Positions 31,033 through 40,325 of a stretch of 48,084 nt of DNA are shown in pieces (position 1 is the first letter of the stretch; each line of letters starts with the position of its first letter). Source of the DNA: Cytobacillus firmus (GTDB lineage: Bacteria; Bacillota; Bacilli; Bacillales; Cytobacillaceae); the NCBI RefSeq assembly GCF_023715565.1, contig NZ_JAMBOJ010000034.1, positions 1-48,084 of the forward strand. Reading direction: 5' to 3'. The translations under genes were made by a program, and so were the position numbers. Under the pieces are notes generated by a model that did not search any database, was not told the DNA's origin, and saw only the letters and a list, made by a program, of their open reading frames with translations.

Positions 31033-31881
31033 TTATGCGAGCCGTTTAAAATTTTGGCCGAGTATTTCATTCATGGTATGAACAGTGATAAATGCTTTAT
31101 TATCAACCTGGGTGATGTAGCCTTTCAGCTTTGTAAAATCTTTTCTGCACAGGATAGTGGTAATGACTTCTTTCTTATCTGAAGTGAATGCACCTGTTGC
31201 CGTGTGAATGGTTGCACCCTTCCCAAGTTCATGAACAATATAGGTTTTAATTTCATCACTGTGGTGGCTGATAATCACAATTTCCTTGTTTGAATTGAAT
31301 TGCTGAAGTGCATAATCAATCACTAATCCATTAATAATGACTCCAAAAAAGGCATACATGCCGACTTGCGGACCAAATAGAATGGCGGAAGACAGAGCAA
31401 TGGATAAATCAGCCAGAAGCACACCTCTGCCAACTTCAATATTTAAATATTTATTAAAAATCATAGCGATGATGTCTGTCCCACCGGTGGATGCCTGCTG
31501 GTTAAACACAATGGCCATGCCGGTTGCGGCGATGCATTGCCCGATAATAAGCTGAATAAGCAAGTCATCACTAAGCGGATGGGCCATCGGGGCGAACTTC
31601 TCAAGCGCCCACACATAAAAGGACAAGGCAAAGCTTGCATAAATGGTTTTTGCCCCAAAACCAGATCCAAGAAAAGCAAACCCAACTGCAAACAATATCA
31701 AATTGACAAGAATCATGAATGTACCAATCGAGAAATCTGGAAATAAATCATTCATGATAATCGACAATCCGCTGACCCCTCCTGTTGCTAAATTATTGGG
31801 GGACAAGAAAAAATGAACATTTATAGAAACCAGGAAAGCTCCCAGGTTGATCATCATAAAAGAAAATAGTTTTTGCCGCAT
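31033..31881 (-). CDS. YitT-family membrane protein (DUF161 + DUF2179)
   Basis: The 282-residue protein has five to six membrane helices (about 8-195, with NLATGGVSGLSIIMNDLFP and NQQASTGGTDIIAMI, repeats typical of YitT/YvjA/YpjC) and a C-terminal cytosolic DUF2179 ferredoxin-like domain (about 200-282). The substrate of the family is unknown; transport is presumed. ATG 31881 has AAAGGAGGT upstream. Stands alone with its own terminator. Confidence 0.9.
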   Translation of the reverse strand: MRQKLFSFMMINLGAFLVSINVHFFLSPNNLATGGVSGLSIIMNDLFPDFSIGTFMILVNLILFAVGFAFLGSGFGAKTIYASFALSFYVWALEKFAPMAHPLSDDLLIQLIIGQCIAATGMAIVFNQQASTGGTDIIAMIFNKYLNIEVGRGVLLADLSIALSSAILFGPQVGMYAFFGVIINGLVIDYALQQFNSNKEIVIISHHSDEIKTYIVHELGKGATIHTATGAFTSDKKEVITTILCRKDFTKLKGYITQVDNKAFITVHTMNEILGQNFKRLA

Positions 31882-32108
31882 CGCCGCAACCTCCTTTTTT
31901 ATAGTATTTTTTCGGATTCCGTAAAAAGTGGAACAACGGGATTATAAAGCCCATCAAGCCCCTTTGTAAAGGGAATGAGAGGAAAAAAATAAGGTTTAAT
32001 AATTAAGAAAATTGGGAGGGTTTACAGAAGTGGATGCTATTATCTATTTTTGTATAATTTTTATATAATAGATATGACTATCACGAGCACGAAAGGATGT
32101 AAGAAATC

Positions 32109-32294
32109 TTGAAAAATAGAAAGCTTATTGTCATTCCCATTATGATACTTGTAGCAGGGGCTGCCATGTGGATGCTGAATAAGGATTATCAGCAGATAGA
32201 CCTGATGGTTCGCTTGATGATAGCAGCCGGTGCTGCACTATTATCAGGTGTGATCTCCTATTTTTTATTCAAGCCCGAAAAAGACGAACAATAA
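32109..32294 (+). CDS. Small two-helix membrane protein
   Basis: The 61-residue protein has two membrane helices (about 5-23 and 34-54) separated by a short acidic loop, and a charged tail. TTG 32109 follows GAAAGGATG. No recognised family. Its stop codon lies at the base of a bidirectional terminator shared with the convergent putR. Confidence 0.65.
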   Translation: MKNRKLIVIPIMILVAGAAMWMLNKDYQQIDLMVRLMIAAGAALLSGVISYFLFKPEKDEQ

Positions 32295-32332
32295 AATGCC
32301 TGCTCCCTGGAAAGGGGACAGGCATTTCTTTT
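32294..32332. terminator. Bidirectional terminator, shared with putR
   Basis: AAATGCCTG (32294-32302) pairs with CAGGCATTT (32319-32327), with an inner CCC/GGG; T-rich on both strands. Confidence 0.85.
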
Positions 32333-32357
32333 GGGGAGCTTTGTCCTCCCCGCGATT

Positions 32358-33587
32358 TTATTTCCTCCGCTTAAGCAGCTGTAAATCAATATACAGCTGG
32401 CATCTTGTGTTAAAGTCATCAAAGTCGATTGAGGTCAGATCAGTAATTTGTTTCATCCGGTATTTTAATGTATTGGTATGGATGAAAAGCTGTTCCGCAG
32501 TCGGCTTGAGGCGGCAGTTGTTCAATAAATAGACCTCAAGCGTCTTCAAAAGGCTGGTTTGGCTCTCCATGTCTTTTTTCTGCAGCTTCATCAGGTCTTC
32601 ACTTACATAGTTTGTCTTGCTGTTATGCTGGGCGATTGGTTCCAGGTAACGGAACACCCAAAGCTTTTTATATTCATAAGGCAGTTCTTCAGGTGAGCCA
32701 ATGAATTTGGCAGCTTTAATAACTTCAAGGGCCTCTCTATAGCTTTTGGGAAGTTTTAGGATGGAGGAATATTCTCCTCCGATCCCCGCATAAACAGTCA
32801 GCTGCCTGAATTGGCTTAGAACGGTATTGGTTAATTCATGTGCGTCTTCTGAAAGGCTGCCGGGGGCAGGGGAGCTGCTGCCGATCATAACGATGATCTC
32901 ATGCTGATTCGTAAAGATATGAGCTGGATGGCTGAGAGCATTTGCGAACAGCCGAACGGTTTCAGTTAATTCCGCAAACATCTCTTCATCCCCCTGGACG
33001 ACCGTAAATACATTGATGATAAAGGCCTCCGGGAGGATGATTTTAACATTGGCTGCTTCCCACTTAATCTGATCCTCCGTCTGAAACGTTCGATCAATAA
33101 TTCTTTGATAAAATTGATGTTTTTCTTCTTCTTTGCGCTGCTTTTTCAGGTTTTCCTGATATAATAGCTTTCCAATATGGAAGGAAACGTCATGAAGAAA
33201 TTCCATATCGCTATCGGACAGACAGCCGTCCAATTCCTGAACCCAAATAAATCCAAGTATCTGTTCTTTATATTTAGCGCTTACAACTGCTCGCTGGTTA
33301 AGGCCGATTTCGTCCATTTTCTTTATTCTGAATGGTTCAGAGATGGTCTTTAATTGATCAACAATGCCTTCATCCATAAACTTCTCCAAAATGGGAATGG
33401 GCCATCTTTTCGAAAAAATAGTCTGCTGGTTTGCCAAATCAAAATGTTCAATATAATACGAGCTATAAGCCAGCAGTGAGAATTGCTCATCCTCAATGAC
33501 AACAGGCTTCTTCAAAAAAGTGCTGACCATTTCTGTGATCTCATCAATATCAGTCAAAGTAAGAATTTTCTCCAGCGGCTGGCTCAT
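32358..33587 (-). CDS. putR: PucR-family regulator of proline utilisation (PutR)
   Basis: Predicted activator of proline catabolism genes in response to proline. The 409 residues have an N-terminal PucR-like sensing domain (about 1-160), a central region (about 170-330) and a C-terminal PucR helix-turn-helix (EVYLLNNCRLKPTAEQLFIH then TNTLKYRMKQI). The position next to putP and putB matches B. subtilis putBCPR, in which PutR activates the operon. ATG 33587 has TGGAGGGAG upstream. A TATAAT lies at 33617-33622 on this strand. Confidence 0.88.
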   Translation of the reverse strand: MSQPLEKILTLTDIDEITEMVSTFLKKPVVIEDEQFSLLAYSSYYIEHFDLANQQTIFSKRWPIPILEKFMDEGIVDQLKTISEPFRIKKMDEIGLNQRAVVSAKYKEQILGFIWVQELDGCLSDSDMEFLHDVSFHIGKLLYQENLKKQRKEEEKHQFYQRIIDRTFQTEDQIKWEAANVKIILPEAFIINVFTVVQGDEEMFAELTETVRLFANALSHPAHIFTNQHEIIVMIGSSSPAPGSLSEDAHELTNTVLSQFRQLTVYAGIGGEYSSILKLPKSYREALEVIKAAKFIGSPEELPYEYKKLWVFRYLEPIAQHNSKTNYVSEDLMKLQKKDMESQTSLLKTLEVYLLNNCRLKPTAEQLFIHTNTLKYRMKQITDLTSIDFDDFNTRCQLYIDLQLLKRRK

Positions 33588-33654
33588 TAAGCTCCCTCCA
33601 ATTTATTGCTGTCCTTATTATAGTGAAAAACGGTGACAGGCACCACCCGAATTT

Positions 33655-33696
33655 TGTCGAAAGAAATAGGACCGGGCATTTTCTTAGCCCGGTCCT
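33655..33696 (-). terminator. Terminator after putP
   Basis: AGGACCGGGC (33668-33677) pairs perfectly with GCCCGGTCCT (33687-33696), loop of 9; the leftward tail is TATTTCTTTC. Separates putP from putR. Confidence 0.75.
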
Positions 33697-33708
33697 GATA
33701 AGTTTAGA

Positions 33709-35172
33709 TTATTTTAAGGACTTTTCAAAATCTGTAAATTGTTGTTCGATTTCTGCTGATGGCTTAGCAGTTAGAAGGCTGACCACTATGATAGCGATTA
33801 AGCTGGCAGCAAAACCTGGAATCATTTCATAAAGGAAATCTGATAATCCGGCTTGAGACCAAATGATGACAGTGCTGGCCCCAACAATCATTCCGGCTAA
33901 AGCTCCCCATCTTGTCATGCGCTTCCAATAAAGACTAAGGATAATAAGCGGGCCGAACGAAGATCCAAAGCCTGCCCATGCATAACCAACCAGGCTTAAT
34001 ATCGTTTCGTTCTTTTCCCATGAAATAAACAATGCAATAAGAGAAACGAGCAATACAGATAATCTTCCAATAGTAACTAGCTCTTTGTCTGAGGCAGAAC
34101 GGCGGAAGAAGGTTTTGTATAAATCTTCCGTCAAAGAGCTGGATGTAACAAGCAGCTGTGATGAAATTGTACTCATGATGGCTGCCAGAATTGCTGAGAT
34201 TAAAAACCCGGTAATAATCGGATGGAATAAAACTTCCCCGAGCAGGATGAAAATCGTTTCAGGATCCTCGATTGCAGTACCTGAATCATGGATATAGGAA
34301 ATTCCAATAAAGCCTGTCAGCATCGCACCAATTACTGAAAAGATCATCCACCCCATACCAATGCGAGTTGCTTTTTTGATTTCTTTGACGGATGTGATAG
34401 CCATAAAGCGGACAACAATATGAGGCTGTCCAAAATAACCAAGTCCCCATGCGAATAACGAGATTATACCCAGCAAGCTTGTTCCTGTAAAAATATTAAG
34501 CAATGAAGGATCGATGCTTCTGGCGGTATCAATGGCAGGTCCAAATCCGCCAACATGCATTAAGGTAACTATTGGAACCAGTATTAATGCAATAAACATA
34601 ATCAGACCTTGAACAAAATCTGTCCAGCTGACTGCCAGGAATCCTCCAAACAGTGTATAAGCTACAACCACTCCTGTAATAATCCATAAGCCTGTATGGT
34701 AATCAAGGCCAAATGTGCTTTGGAATAATACTCCTCCGGAAACCATCCCTGATGAAACATAGAATGTAAAGAAAATTAAAATAACTAATCCGGAAATCAG
34801 GCGCAGGATTTTGGAAGAGTCGCCGAAGCGGTTTTCTAAATAACCTGGAATTGTGATCGAATCATTGGCTACCTCCGTATAAGAGCGAAGCCTCGGTGCA
34901 ACGTAAAGCCAGTTCGCCCAGGCTCCCAATGTCAGGCCAATTGCAATCCAGGAAGCACTTAATCCAGTGGCATACATGGCGCCTGGCAGACCCATGAGAA
35001 GCCAGCCGCTCATATCGGATGCTCCGGCACTTAACGCAGTAACTGCAGGGCCCAGTGTTCTTCCGCCCAGCATGTAATCATTTAGATTTGATGTACGCTT
35101 ATAGGCGTAATAGCCAATCAAAAGCATTCCAATCATATACACGGTAATAGATATAATTAATGCATAATCCAT
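33709..35172 (-). CDS. putP: Sodium/proline symporter PutP
   Basis: Predicted to import L-proline with Na+. The 487 residues of the SSS (solute:sodium symporter) family have about 13 membrane helices and family blocks GASDMSGWLLMGLPGAMYA, WANWLYVAPRLR, FGQPHIVVRFMAI and a late SFGPLIILSLYWKRMT. The Na+ site region (SAGASDMSGW) is conserved. ATG 35172 has AAAGGAGGA upstream. Follows putB; regulated by PutR. There is no putC (pyrroline-5-carboxylate dehydrogenase) here. Confidence 0.93.
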   Translation of the reverse strand: MDYALIISITVYMIGMLLIGYYAYKRTSNLNDYMLGGRTLGPAVTALSAGASDMSGWLLMGLPGAMYATGLSASWIAIGLTLGAWANWLYVAPRLRSYTEVANDSITIPGYLENRFGDSSKILRLISGLVILIFFTFYVSSGMVSGGVLFQSTFGLDYHTGLWIITGVVVAYTLFGGFLAVSWTDFVQGLIMFIALILVPIVTLMHVGGFGPAIDTARSIDPSLLNIFTGTSLLGIISLFAWGLGYFGQPHIVVRFMAITSVKEIKKATRIGMGWMIFSVIGAMLTGFIGISYIHDSGTAIEDPETIFILLGEVLFHPIITGFLISAILAAIMSTISSQLLVTSSSLTEDLYKTFFRRSASDKELVTIGRLSVLLVSLIALFISWEKNETILSLVGYAWAGFGSSFGPLIILSLYWKRMTRWGALAGMIVGASTVIIWSQAGLSDFLYEMIPGFAASLIAIIVVSLLTAKPSAEIEQQFTDFEKSLK

Positions 35173-35224
35173 TTGTTATCCTCCTTTTTCTGGTTTAACA
35201 AAATATTTAGATAAAATAAGTGGT

Positions 35225-35248
35225 GAGAAAGCCGTGGTTTGCTTTCTC
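35225..35248. repeat. Intercistronic hairpin between putB and putP
   Basis: GAGAAAGC (35225-35232) pairs perfectly with GCTTTCTC (35241-35248). No T tract; may adjust the ratio of putB and putP mRNA. Confidence 0.5.
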
Positions 35249-35295
35249 AATACCTAGAAATCAAGAATTGATTATTTTATTTTGGAAGAAAAATA

Positions 35296-36213
35296 TTATT
35301 TTTTGAAAATACCCTTAAAAGCAAATGCAATATTAGCAGGCCGTTCAGCAAGCCTTCTCATGAAATAGCCGTACCAGTCCATGCCGTATGGTACATAAAC
35401 GCGCATCCTATAGCCTTGCTTTGCAAGTTCCAGCTGTGTTTTGTTCCTCATGCCATAAAGCATTTGAAACTCAAAACGATCGTTTGAAATGTTATGCTTC
35501 TTCGCTAATTTTTTTGTGAACTCGATGATTTGATCATCGTGGGAAGCTATTGCGGTATAGTTTCCGTTTAGGAGACTTTGTTCTATCAATTTCTTATAGT
35601 TTTCATCAACATCTGACTTTTCAGGAAATGCATGCTCCGGTGCTTCTTTATAAGCGCCTTTTACCAGTCTTAAAAATGGCTGGTATTTCCCGAGATCCGC
35701 GAGATCCTTTTCAGTCCTGTAAAGGTAAGCCTGCAGAACCGTGCTTACAAAGCTGTATTTCTCTTTAAACTGTCTAAACAAATCGATCGTAGCCTGGCAG
35801 CGCGGAACATCCTCCATATCGATGGTCACCATGATCTTATGCTTTTCAGCAGTATCAAGAATTCTAGTCATGTTTTTCACAACAAGGTCATGATCAATAT
35901 CCAGGCCAAGAGAAGTCATCTTTAAAGATACTTGTGAATCCAGTCCTTCTTTACTGATCATTTCTATAGTTGAAATACATTCTTCAGTCCGTTCATTCGC
36001 GACTTCTACGGAGTCAACAAATTCCCCCAAATGGTCCACTGTTACAGAAAGTCCCTGGTTATTTAGATCTCTGATAAAGCGGACGCTGCTTTTGAAATCA
36101 ACCCCGCCAATTAATTTTCCTGCAGCAAAGCTTCCGCCTCTGTTCTGGGCGATTTTGTTCAGTAAGCCATTTTTAGATAAATATAGGAAAAAATCTCTTG
36201 TAATCGCTTCCAT
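35296..36213 (-). CDS. putB: Proline dehydrogenase PutB
   Basis: FAD enzyme oxidising proline to pyrroline-5-carboxylate, the first step of proline use. At 305 residues it is the short monofunctional type. Barrel motifs SLKMTSLG, DMEDVPRC, VLQAYLYRTEKDL, LVKGAYKE, ASHDDQI and FQMLYGMR are all present. The start ATG 36211-36213 is preferred (GGAGG upstream, and MEAITRDFFLYLSKNG matches B. subtilis YcgM); the frame extends to 36270 without a better site. First gene of the leftward put cluster. Confidence 0.93.
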   Translation of the reverse strand: MEAITRDFFLYLSKNGLLNKIAQNRGGSFAAGKLIGGVDFKSSVRFIRDLNNQGLSVTVDHLGEFVDSVEVANERTEECISTIEMISKEGLDSQVSLKMTSLGLDIDHDLVVKNMTRILDTAEKHKIMVTIDMEDVPRCQATIDLFRQFKEKYSFVSTVLQAYLYRTEKDLADLGKYQPFLRLVKGAYKEAPEHAFPEKSDVDENYKKLIEQSLLNGNYTAIASHDDQIIEFTKKLAKKHNISNDRFEFQMLYGMRNKTQLELAKQGYRMRVYVPYGMDWYGYFMRRLAERPANIAFAFKGIFKK

Positions 36214-36395
36214 TTTTTTCGGCACCTCCATTGGGTCTATCTTTAAATTAATCTTACAATTCTGTGACAAGTTACGACAATGTTCATAAAAAACAAAGAT
36301 TCTTTATTTCTATTGTTGACAGAAGACAATGAAAGGCTCTATTTTCCATATTTCACTCCAATTTAGTATGTAAGAAGTTTCTATATTAATTATTG

Positions 36396-36463
36396 TTTAC
36401 AATGACAAGCATTTGTATTTAAATAGTAATATAGTTTTGAATATTTATTTATTTCAGAAAAAT
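36396..36463 (+). promoter_or_regulatory. liv promoter and CodY-like box
   Basis: TTTACA (36396-36401) and TTAAAT (36419-36424), spacing 17. Downstream, TTATTTCAGAAAAAT (36449-36463) matches the CodY consensus AATTTTCWGAAAATT at 11 of 15 positions, including the central TTTCAGAAAA. CodY represses branched-chain amino acid uptake in related bacteria. Confidence 0.45.
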
Positions 36464-36478
36464 GGGGGTAAAAAGGAA

Positions 36479-37633
36479 ATGAAAAAGCAGTTGAAGAAAT
36501 TCGCACAATTTACAGCACTGTCCAGTTTGCTTGTCCTTTCTGCATGCGGCGGCAATCAGGCTGCAGGGGATGAGGATGGGGAAAGCAGCGGAGGTGTTGT
36601 TAAAGCGGATATAGGAGTTATTTCTTATATTAGCGGACCGGGAGCAGCATATGGTGAAGCTATTACAAATGGCTTAAAGCTTGCACTGGAAGAAATCAAT
36701 GGCAAGGGTGAAGTCAAGATAAACCTTGTAGTTGAGGATTCTGCCGGCAAGCAGGATCAAGCATTGACAGCAGCTCAAAAGCTAATGAATTCGGAGAATG
36801 TTACAGGCATTATCGGGCCTACCTTAAGTACTGAAATGAATGTAGTAGGTCCTGAAGCCGATCTGAACGGAGTGCCGATCATGGGAACTTCAACAACGGC
36901 AGAAGGGATTCCGCAAATTGGGGATTATGTCTTCCGCAACTCGCTGCCTGAAGCATTGGCGATTCCGGCTGCAATAGATAAAGCCATTAAAAAATATGAT
37001 GCAAAAAAAGTAGCAATTCTATATGGAAATGATGATGTTTTTACCAAATCGGGTTATGACACAATGAAAAAAGCAGCGGAAGAGAAGGGACTTGAAATCT
37101 TAACGACTGAAACGTTCCAAAAAGGCCAATCAGATTATAATGCGCAGCTGACAAAGATTAAAGGTTTAAAGCCCGACCTTATCCTGGCTTCAGCTCTGTA
37201 CAATGAAGGGGCGGTCATCATGGATCAGGCCAGAAAAATGGGCATTGATGTTCCGTTTGTTGGTGGAAACGGATTCAATTCTCCTGAGGTCATCAATATT
37301 GCAGGGGATGCAGCAAATGGCCTGATTGTGGCAACTCCATGGTATGGCGAAAAAGAAGATGATAAGGTCAAGGAATTTGTAAGCAAATACGAAAAGGAAT
37401 ACGGCAAAAAACCGGATCAGTTTGCAGCGCAGGCCTACGATGCTCTGTACATCATGGCTGAGGCATTAAAGAATGCCGGTGAAGCTGACCGTGATGCACT
37501 TCGGGATGCCCTGGCAGAGGTAAAAGGATTTAATGGAATTCTTGGAGAGTTCTCTTTCGATGAAGAAGGAGATGTCGTAATGGATCCGACCGTCCTGATT
37601 ATTGAAGGCGGAGCATTTAAGGAATTTAATTAA
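36479..37633 (+). CDS. livJ: Branched-chain amino acid ABC binding lipoprotein
   Basis: A 384-residue periplasmic-binding-protein-like lipoprotein of the LivJ/LivK family. The signal peptide ends in LSAC, so Cys23 is lipidated. The Leu/Ile/Val-binding fold shows IGVISYISGPGAAYGEAITN, IIGPTLSTEM, DYVFRNSLPEA and GFNGILGEFSF. ATG 36479 is preferred; an upstream in-frame ATG at 36413 is poorly placed. The next hairpin at 37650 probably lowers expression of the permease genes relative to this one. Confidence 0.92.
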   Translation: MKKQLKKFAQFTALSSLLVLSACGGNQAAGDEDGESSGGVVKADIGVISYISGPGAAYGEAITNGLKLALEEINGKGEVKINLVVEDSAGKQDQALTAAQKLMNSENVTGIIGPTLSTEMNVVGPEADLNGVPIMGTSTTAEGIPQIGDYVFRNSLPEALAIPAAIDKAIKKYDAKKVAILYGNDDVFTKSGYDTMKKAAEEKGLEILTTETFQKGQSDYNAQLTKIKGLKPDLILASALYNEGAVIMDQARKMGIDVPFVGGNGFNSPEVINIAGDAANGLIVATPWYGEKEDDKVKEFVSKYEKEYGKKPDQFAAQAYDALYIMAEALKNAGEADRDALRDALAEVKGFNGILGEFSFDEEGDVVMDPTVLIIEGGAFKEFN

Positions 37634-37646
37634 AGAAGCAGCAAAA

Positions 37647-37681
37647 GTGAAGCTCTGGCGCCTTCAGTGCCAGAGCTTACT
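37647..37681 (+). terminator. Leaky terminator between livJ and livH
   Basis: AAGCTCTGGC (37650-37659) pairs perfectly with GCCAGAGCTT (37669-37678) across a 9-base loop, then CTTTTAAG. Such hairpins typically give more binding protein than permease. Confidence 0.65.
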
Positions 37682-37714
37682 TTTAAGAAAATTACGAGTA
37701 AGCAGGTGAATGCC

Positions 37715-38590
37715 GTGTTAATCGAACAATTAATAAACGGAATTACCCTTGGCAGCATTTATGCTATCGTTGCACTGGGGTTTACATTGGTTTTCGGGGT
37801 GCTTGGGATTATCAATATGGCACACGGAGAGATATTTATGTTCGGCGCCTTCATTGGTGTTGTTGTCACTTCTACATTTAAAGGGCCGCTTTGGCTGGCC
37901 TTTCTGGCAGCGGTAGCGGTAACTGCAGCTATGGGATATTTGCTTGAAAGATTTGCCCTGAGACCGCTTCGGAATAAGCAGGGGGTATCTCATCTGGCGC
38001 CATTGATCAGCACAATTGGTGTATCAATCCTCCTGGAAAACCTGTCCCACCATATTTTTGGCCCGGGCAACCATCCTTTCCGTGCTTCTTTTGCGGAAAT
38101 AAGCTTCCAGATCGGTTCGATAACCGTATATCTTGTGCAGATTGTTATCTTTGTCATATCTGTCCTGCTCATGTATGCCCTCTCTTTTTGGCTGGGCAAA
38201 ACAAAGGCAGGAAAAGCCCTAAGAGCAACTGCTGAAAATCTGGAAACGGCAAGTCTTCTTGGTGTTGATGTCAAAAGAACCATTACAATGACGGTTATTA
38301 TCGCATCGGCAATGGGAGGGATCGCCGGTATCCTTGTCGGAATGGCCTTTAACTCTGTTACACCGCAGATGGGCTTGTCCATCGGGCTTAAAGGACTTGC
38401 CATCATCATTCTTGGCGGTATGGGGAATGTCAAAGGAGCGATGGCTGGGGGCCTTATCCTTGGTCTGGCCGAAACCTTTGTCGTTGTCTACGGCGATTCA
38501 GGATACAAGGATGCCATCGCTTTTGCGGCTATCATCATCATACTTCTCATCAGGCCGCAGGGATTGTTTGGTCAAAAAATTTCAGCGTAA
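37715..38590 (+). CDS. livH: Branched-chain amino acid ABC permease LivH
   Basis: A 291-residue membrane subunit with about eight helices and LivH blocks INGITLGSIYAIVALGFTLV, INMAHGEIFMFGA and GLKGLAIIILGGMGNVKGAM. Start GTG 37715 follows AGGTGA; the frame is open to 37667 with no site. Pairs with LivM to form the channel. Confidence 0.92.
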   Translation: MLIEQLINGITLGSIYAIVALGFTLVFGVLGIINMAHGEIFMFGAFIGVVVTSTFKGPLWLAFLAAVAVTAAMGYLLERFALRPLRNKQGVSHLAPLISTIGVSILLENLSHHIFGPGNHPFRASFAEISFQIGSITVYLVQIVIFVISVLLMYALSFWLGKTKAGKALRATAENLETASLLGVDVKRTITMTVIIASAMGGIAGILVGMAFNSVTPQMGLSIGLKGLAIIILGGMGNVKGAMAGGLILGLAETFVVVYGDSGYKDAIAFAAIIIILLIRPQGLFGQKISA

Positions 38591-38602
38591 GAAGGTGAAC
38601 TC

Positions 38603-39580
38603 ATGCTTGCAGAATTAATAAATCCATATTATTTACAAGTAGCTTCTTTTATATTAATCAACATTATATTAGGGGTTAGTATTTATATTACTCTATCAAC
38701 TGGACAGCTTTCGCTCGCCAATGCCGGATTTATGGGGATTGGTGCCTATACCTCTGCACTATTGACGCTGAATTTTGACCTTCCGATTATTGTGGGTATA
38801 ATGGCAGGAACTTTATTGGCAGGTGTTTTCGGAATCCTGATCGGGATACCGACATTAAGACTTCAGGGTGTATACCTAGCCATTGTTACCCTTGGGTTTG
38901 GAGAGGTTATCCGCGTTATTTTTGTAAACTGGGAGTCTATGACAAAGGGAGCTGTCGGTTTATCAGGCATACCGCATATGGGCCGGGAGCTGCTGAATAC
39001 AGTAAAAGACTTAGGCTTTGATCCGAAAGTACTTGGACTTCAAAATAACCAGTTTGTATTTCTTGCAATCTTTCTCATTTTATTAGCCGTGACAGTCAGC
39101 ATCATCGCATTTTTCAGAAGGCAGAACCGCTCAAGAGTAGGACGGGCTTTCGCAGCGATTAAGCTGGATGAAAAAGCTGCAGAATCAATGGGCATCAATA
39201 TCACGTACTATAAGGTCCTGGCATTTGCACAGGGGGCCATGGTAGCCGGTTTTGCAGGTGCACTGTTTGCCCATGTTCTTGCGTATATAAGTCCTGCCGA
39301 TTTTGCCTATCACCGTGCCGTTGAGATTCTGATTTTCGCCGTTTTTGGAGGAAGCGAAGTCATCTGGGGACCGGTGTTTGGGGCGCTCTTTTTAACTGTA
39401 ATGCCGGAAGTGCTCCGATTTATCAGCGAATACCGCTACATGATTTACGGTCTGATCATTATTATTATGATGGCAGTCAGGCCACAGGGATTAATTGATG
39501 TAAATATTTTAAACTGGGTTAAGCTTAAAACATCAAAGAGGAGGCAAAAGCATGGTACTTCAAGTCAAAAAAGCATGTAA
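38603..39580 (+). CDS. livM: Branched-chain amino acid ABC permease LivM
   Basis: A 325-residue membrane subunit with about nine helices, with TGQLSLANAGFMGIGAYTSA and the coupling region SRVGRAFAAIKLDEKAAESM followed by GINITYYK. ATG 38603 has GAAGGTGA upstream, 12 bases after livH. Its end overlaps livG by 29 bases, so translation is coupled. Confidence 0.93.
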   Translation: MLAELINPYYLQVASFILINIILGVSIYITLSTGQLSLANAGFMGIGAYTSALLTLNFDLPIIVGIMAGTLLAGVFGILIGIPTLRLQGVYLAIVTLGFGEVIRVIFVNWESMTKGAVGLSGIPHMGRELLNTVKDLGFDPKVLGLQNNQFVFLAIFLILLAVTVSIIAFFRRQNRSRVGRAFAAIKLDEKAAESMGINITYYKVLAFAQGAMVAGFAGALFAHVLAYISPADFAYHRAVEILIFAVFGGSEVIWGPVFGALFLTVMPEVLRFISEYRYMIYGLIIIIMMAVRPQGLIDVNILNWVKLKTSKRRQKHGTSSQKSM

Positions 39581-40325
39581 AAACTTTGGCGGGCTGAGTG
39601 CCCTGTCTGATGTCTCGTTCTCTATAAATCAGGGTGAAATCTTTGGGCTGATCGGACCGAACGGAGCAGGAAAGACTACGATGTTCAATCTGATTACATC
39701 GATGTTTACTCCTACCTCAGGCGAGATTATCTTTAATGAAGACAATATCAATGGCTTAAAGCCGCATCTGATCACGAAAAAAGGCATTTGCAGGACATTC
39801 CAGAATATTCGCCTGTTTCCTCAGATGACAGCAGAAGAAAACGTGATGGTTGGGGAGCACTGCCGAAGCAAATCAGGAGTCTTCAGCAGTGTATTCAGGA
39901 CAAAATCACAGCGGCAGGAAGAAGAGAGAATCCGCAGCAAAGCGAATGAACTATTAGAGTTTGTGGGGCTGGGCGGCTTCGCCGAAACGGTGTCAGACAG
40001 CCTCGCATACGGCCAGCAAAGAAGGCTCGAGATTGCCCGTGCGCTGGCCAGCTCTCCAAAGCTATTGCTGCTCGATGAACCGGCAGCCGGTATGAATGAA
40101 ACAGAAACAAGCGAATTATTTCGGCTTATTAAAAGAATTCAGGAACAGGGCATCACGGTCCTGCTGATTGAGCATGATATGCCGCTTGTCATGAAATTAT
40201 GCGACCGTATTGCCGTCCTTAATTTCGGCAAGAAGATTGCTGAAGGCACACCTGCTGAAATCCAGAATAATCCTGATGTCATCGAAGCCTATCTCGGCAG
40301 TGAGGAGGAGGATATGTATGCTTAA
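39552..40325 (+). CDS. livG: Branched-chain amino acid ABC ATPase LivG
   Basis: A 257-residue ATPase with Walker [11 protein letters not shown]-loop RTFQNIRLF, signature [15 protein letters not shown], Walker [16 protein letters not shown] and switch His [14 protein letters not shown] in place of LSGGQ is normal for LivG. Overlaps livM at its start and livF at its end. Confidence 0.93.
   Translation: MVLQVKKACKNFGGLSALSDVSFSINQGEIFGLIGPNGAGKTTMFNLITSMFTPTSGEIIFNEDNINGLKPHLITKKGICRTFQNIRLFPQMTAEENVMVGEHCRSKSGVFSSVFRTKSQRQEEERIRSKANELLEFVGLGGFAETVSDSLAYGQQRRLEIARALASSPKLLLLDEPAAGMNETETSELFRLIKRIQEQGITVLLIEHDMPLVMKLCDRIAVLNFGKKIAEGTPAEIQNNPDVIEAYLGSEEEDMYA

Noticed and set aside
33631..33660. 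GGTGACAGGCACC string ahead of putR as an operator
   Set aside because: This phrase with TTTTGTCGAA seems to be a common Bacillus intergenic string, so it is more likely repeat-derived than a specific PutR site.
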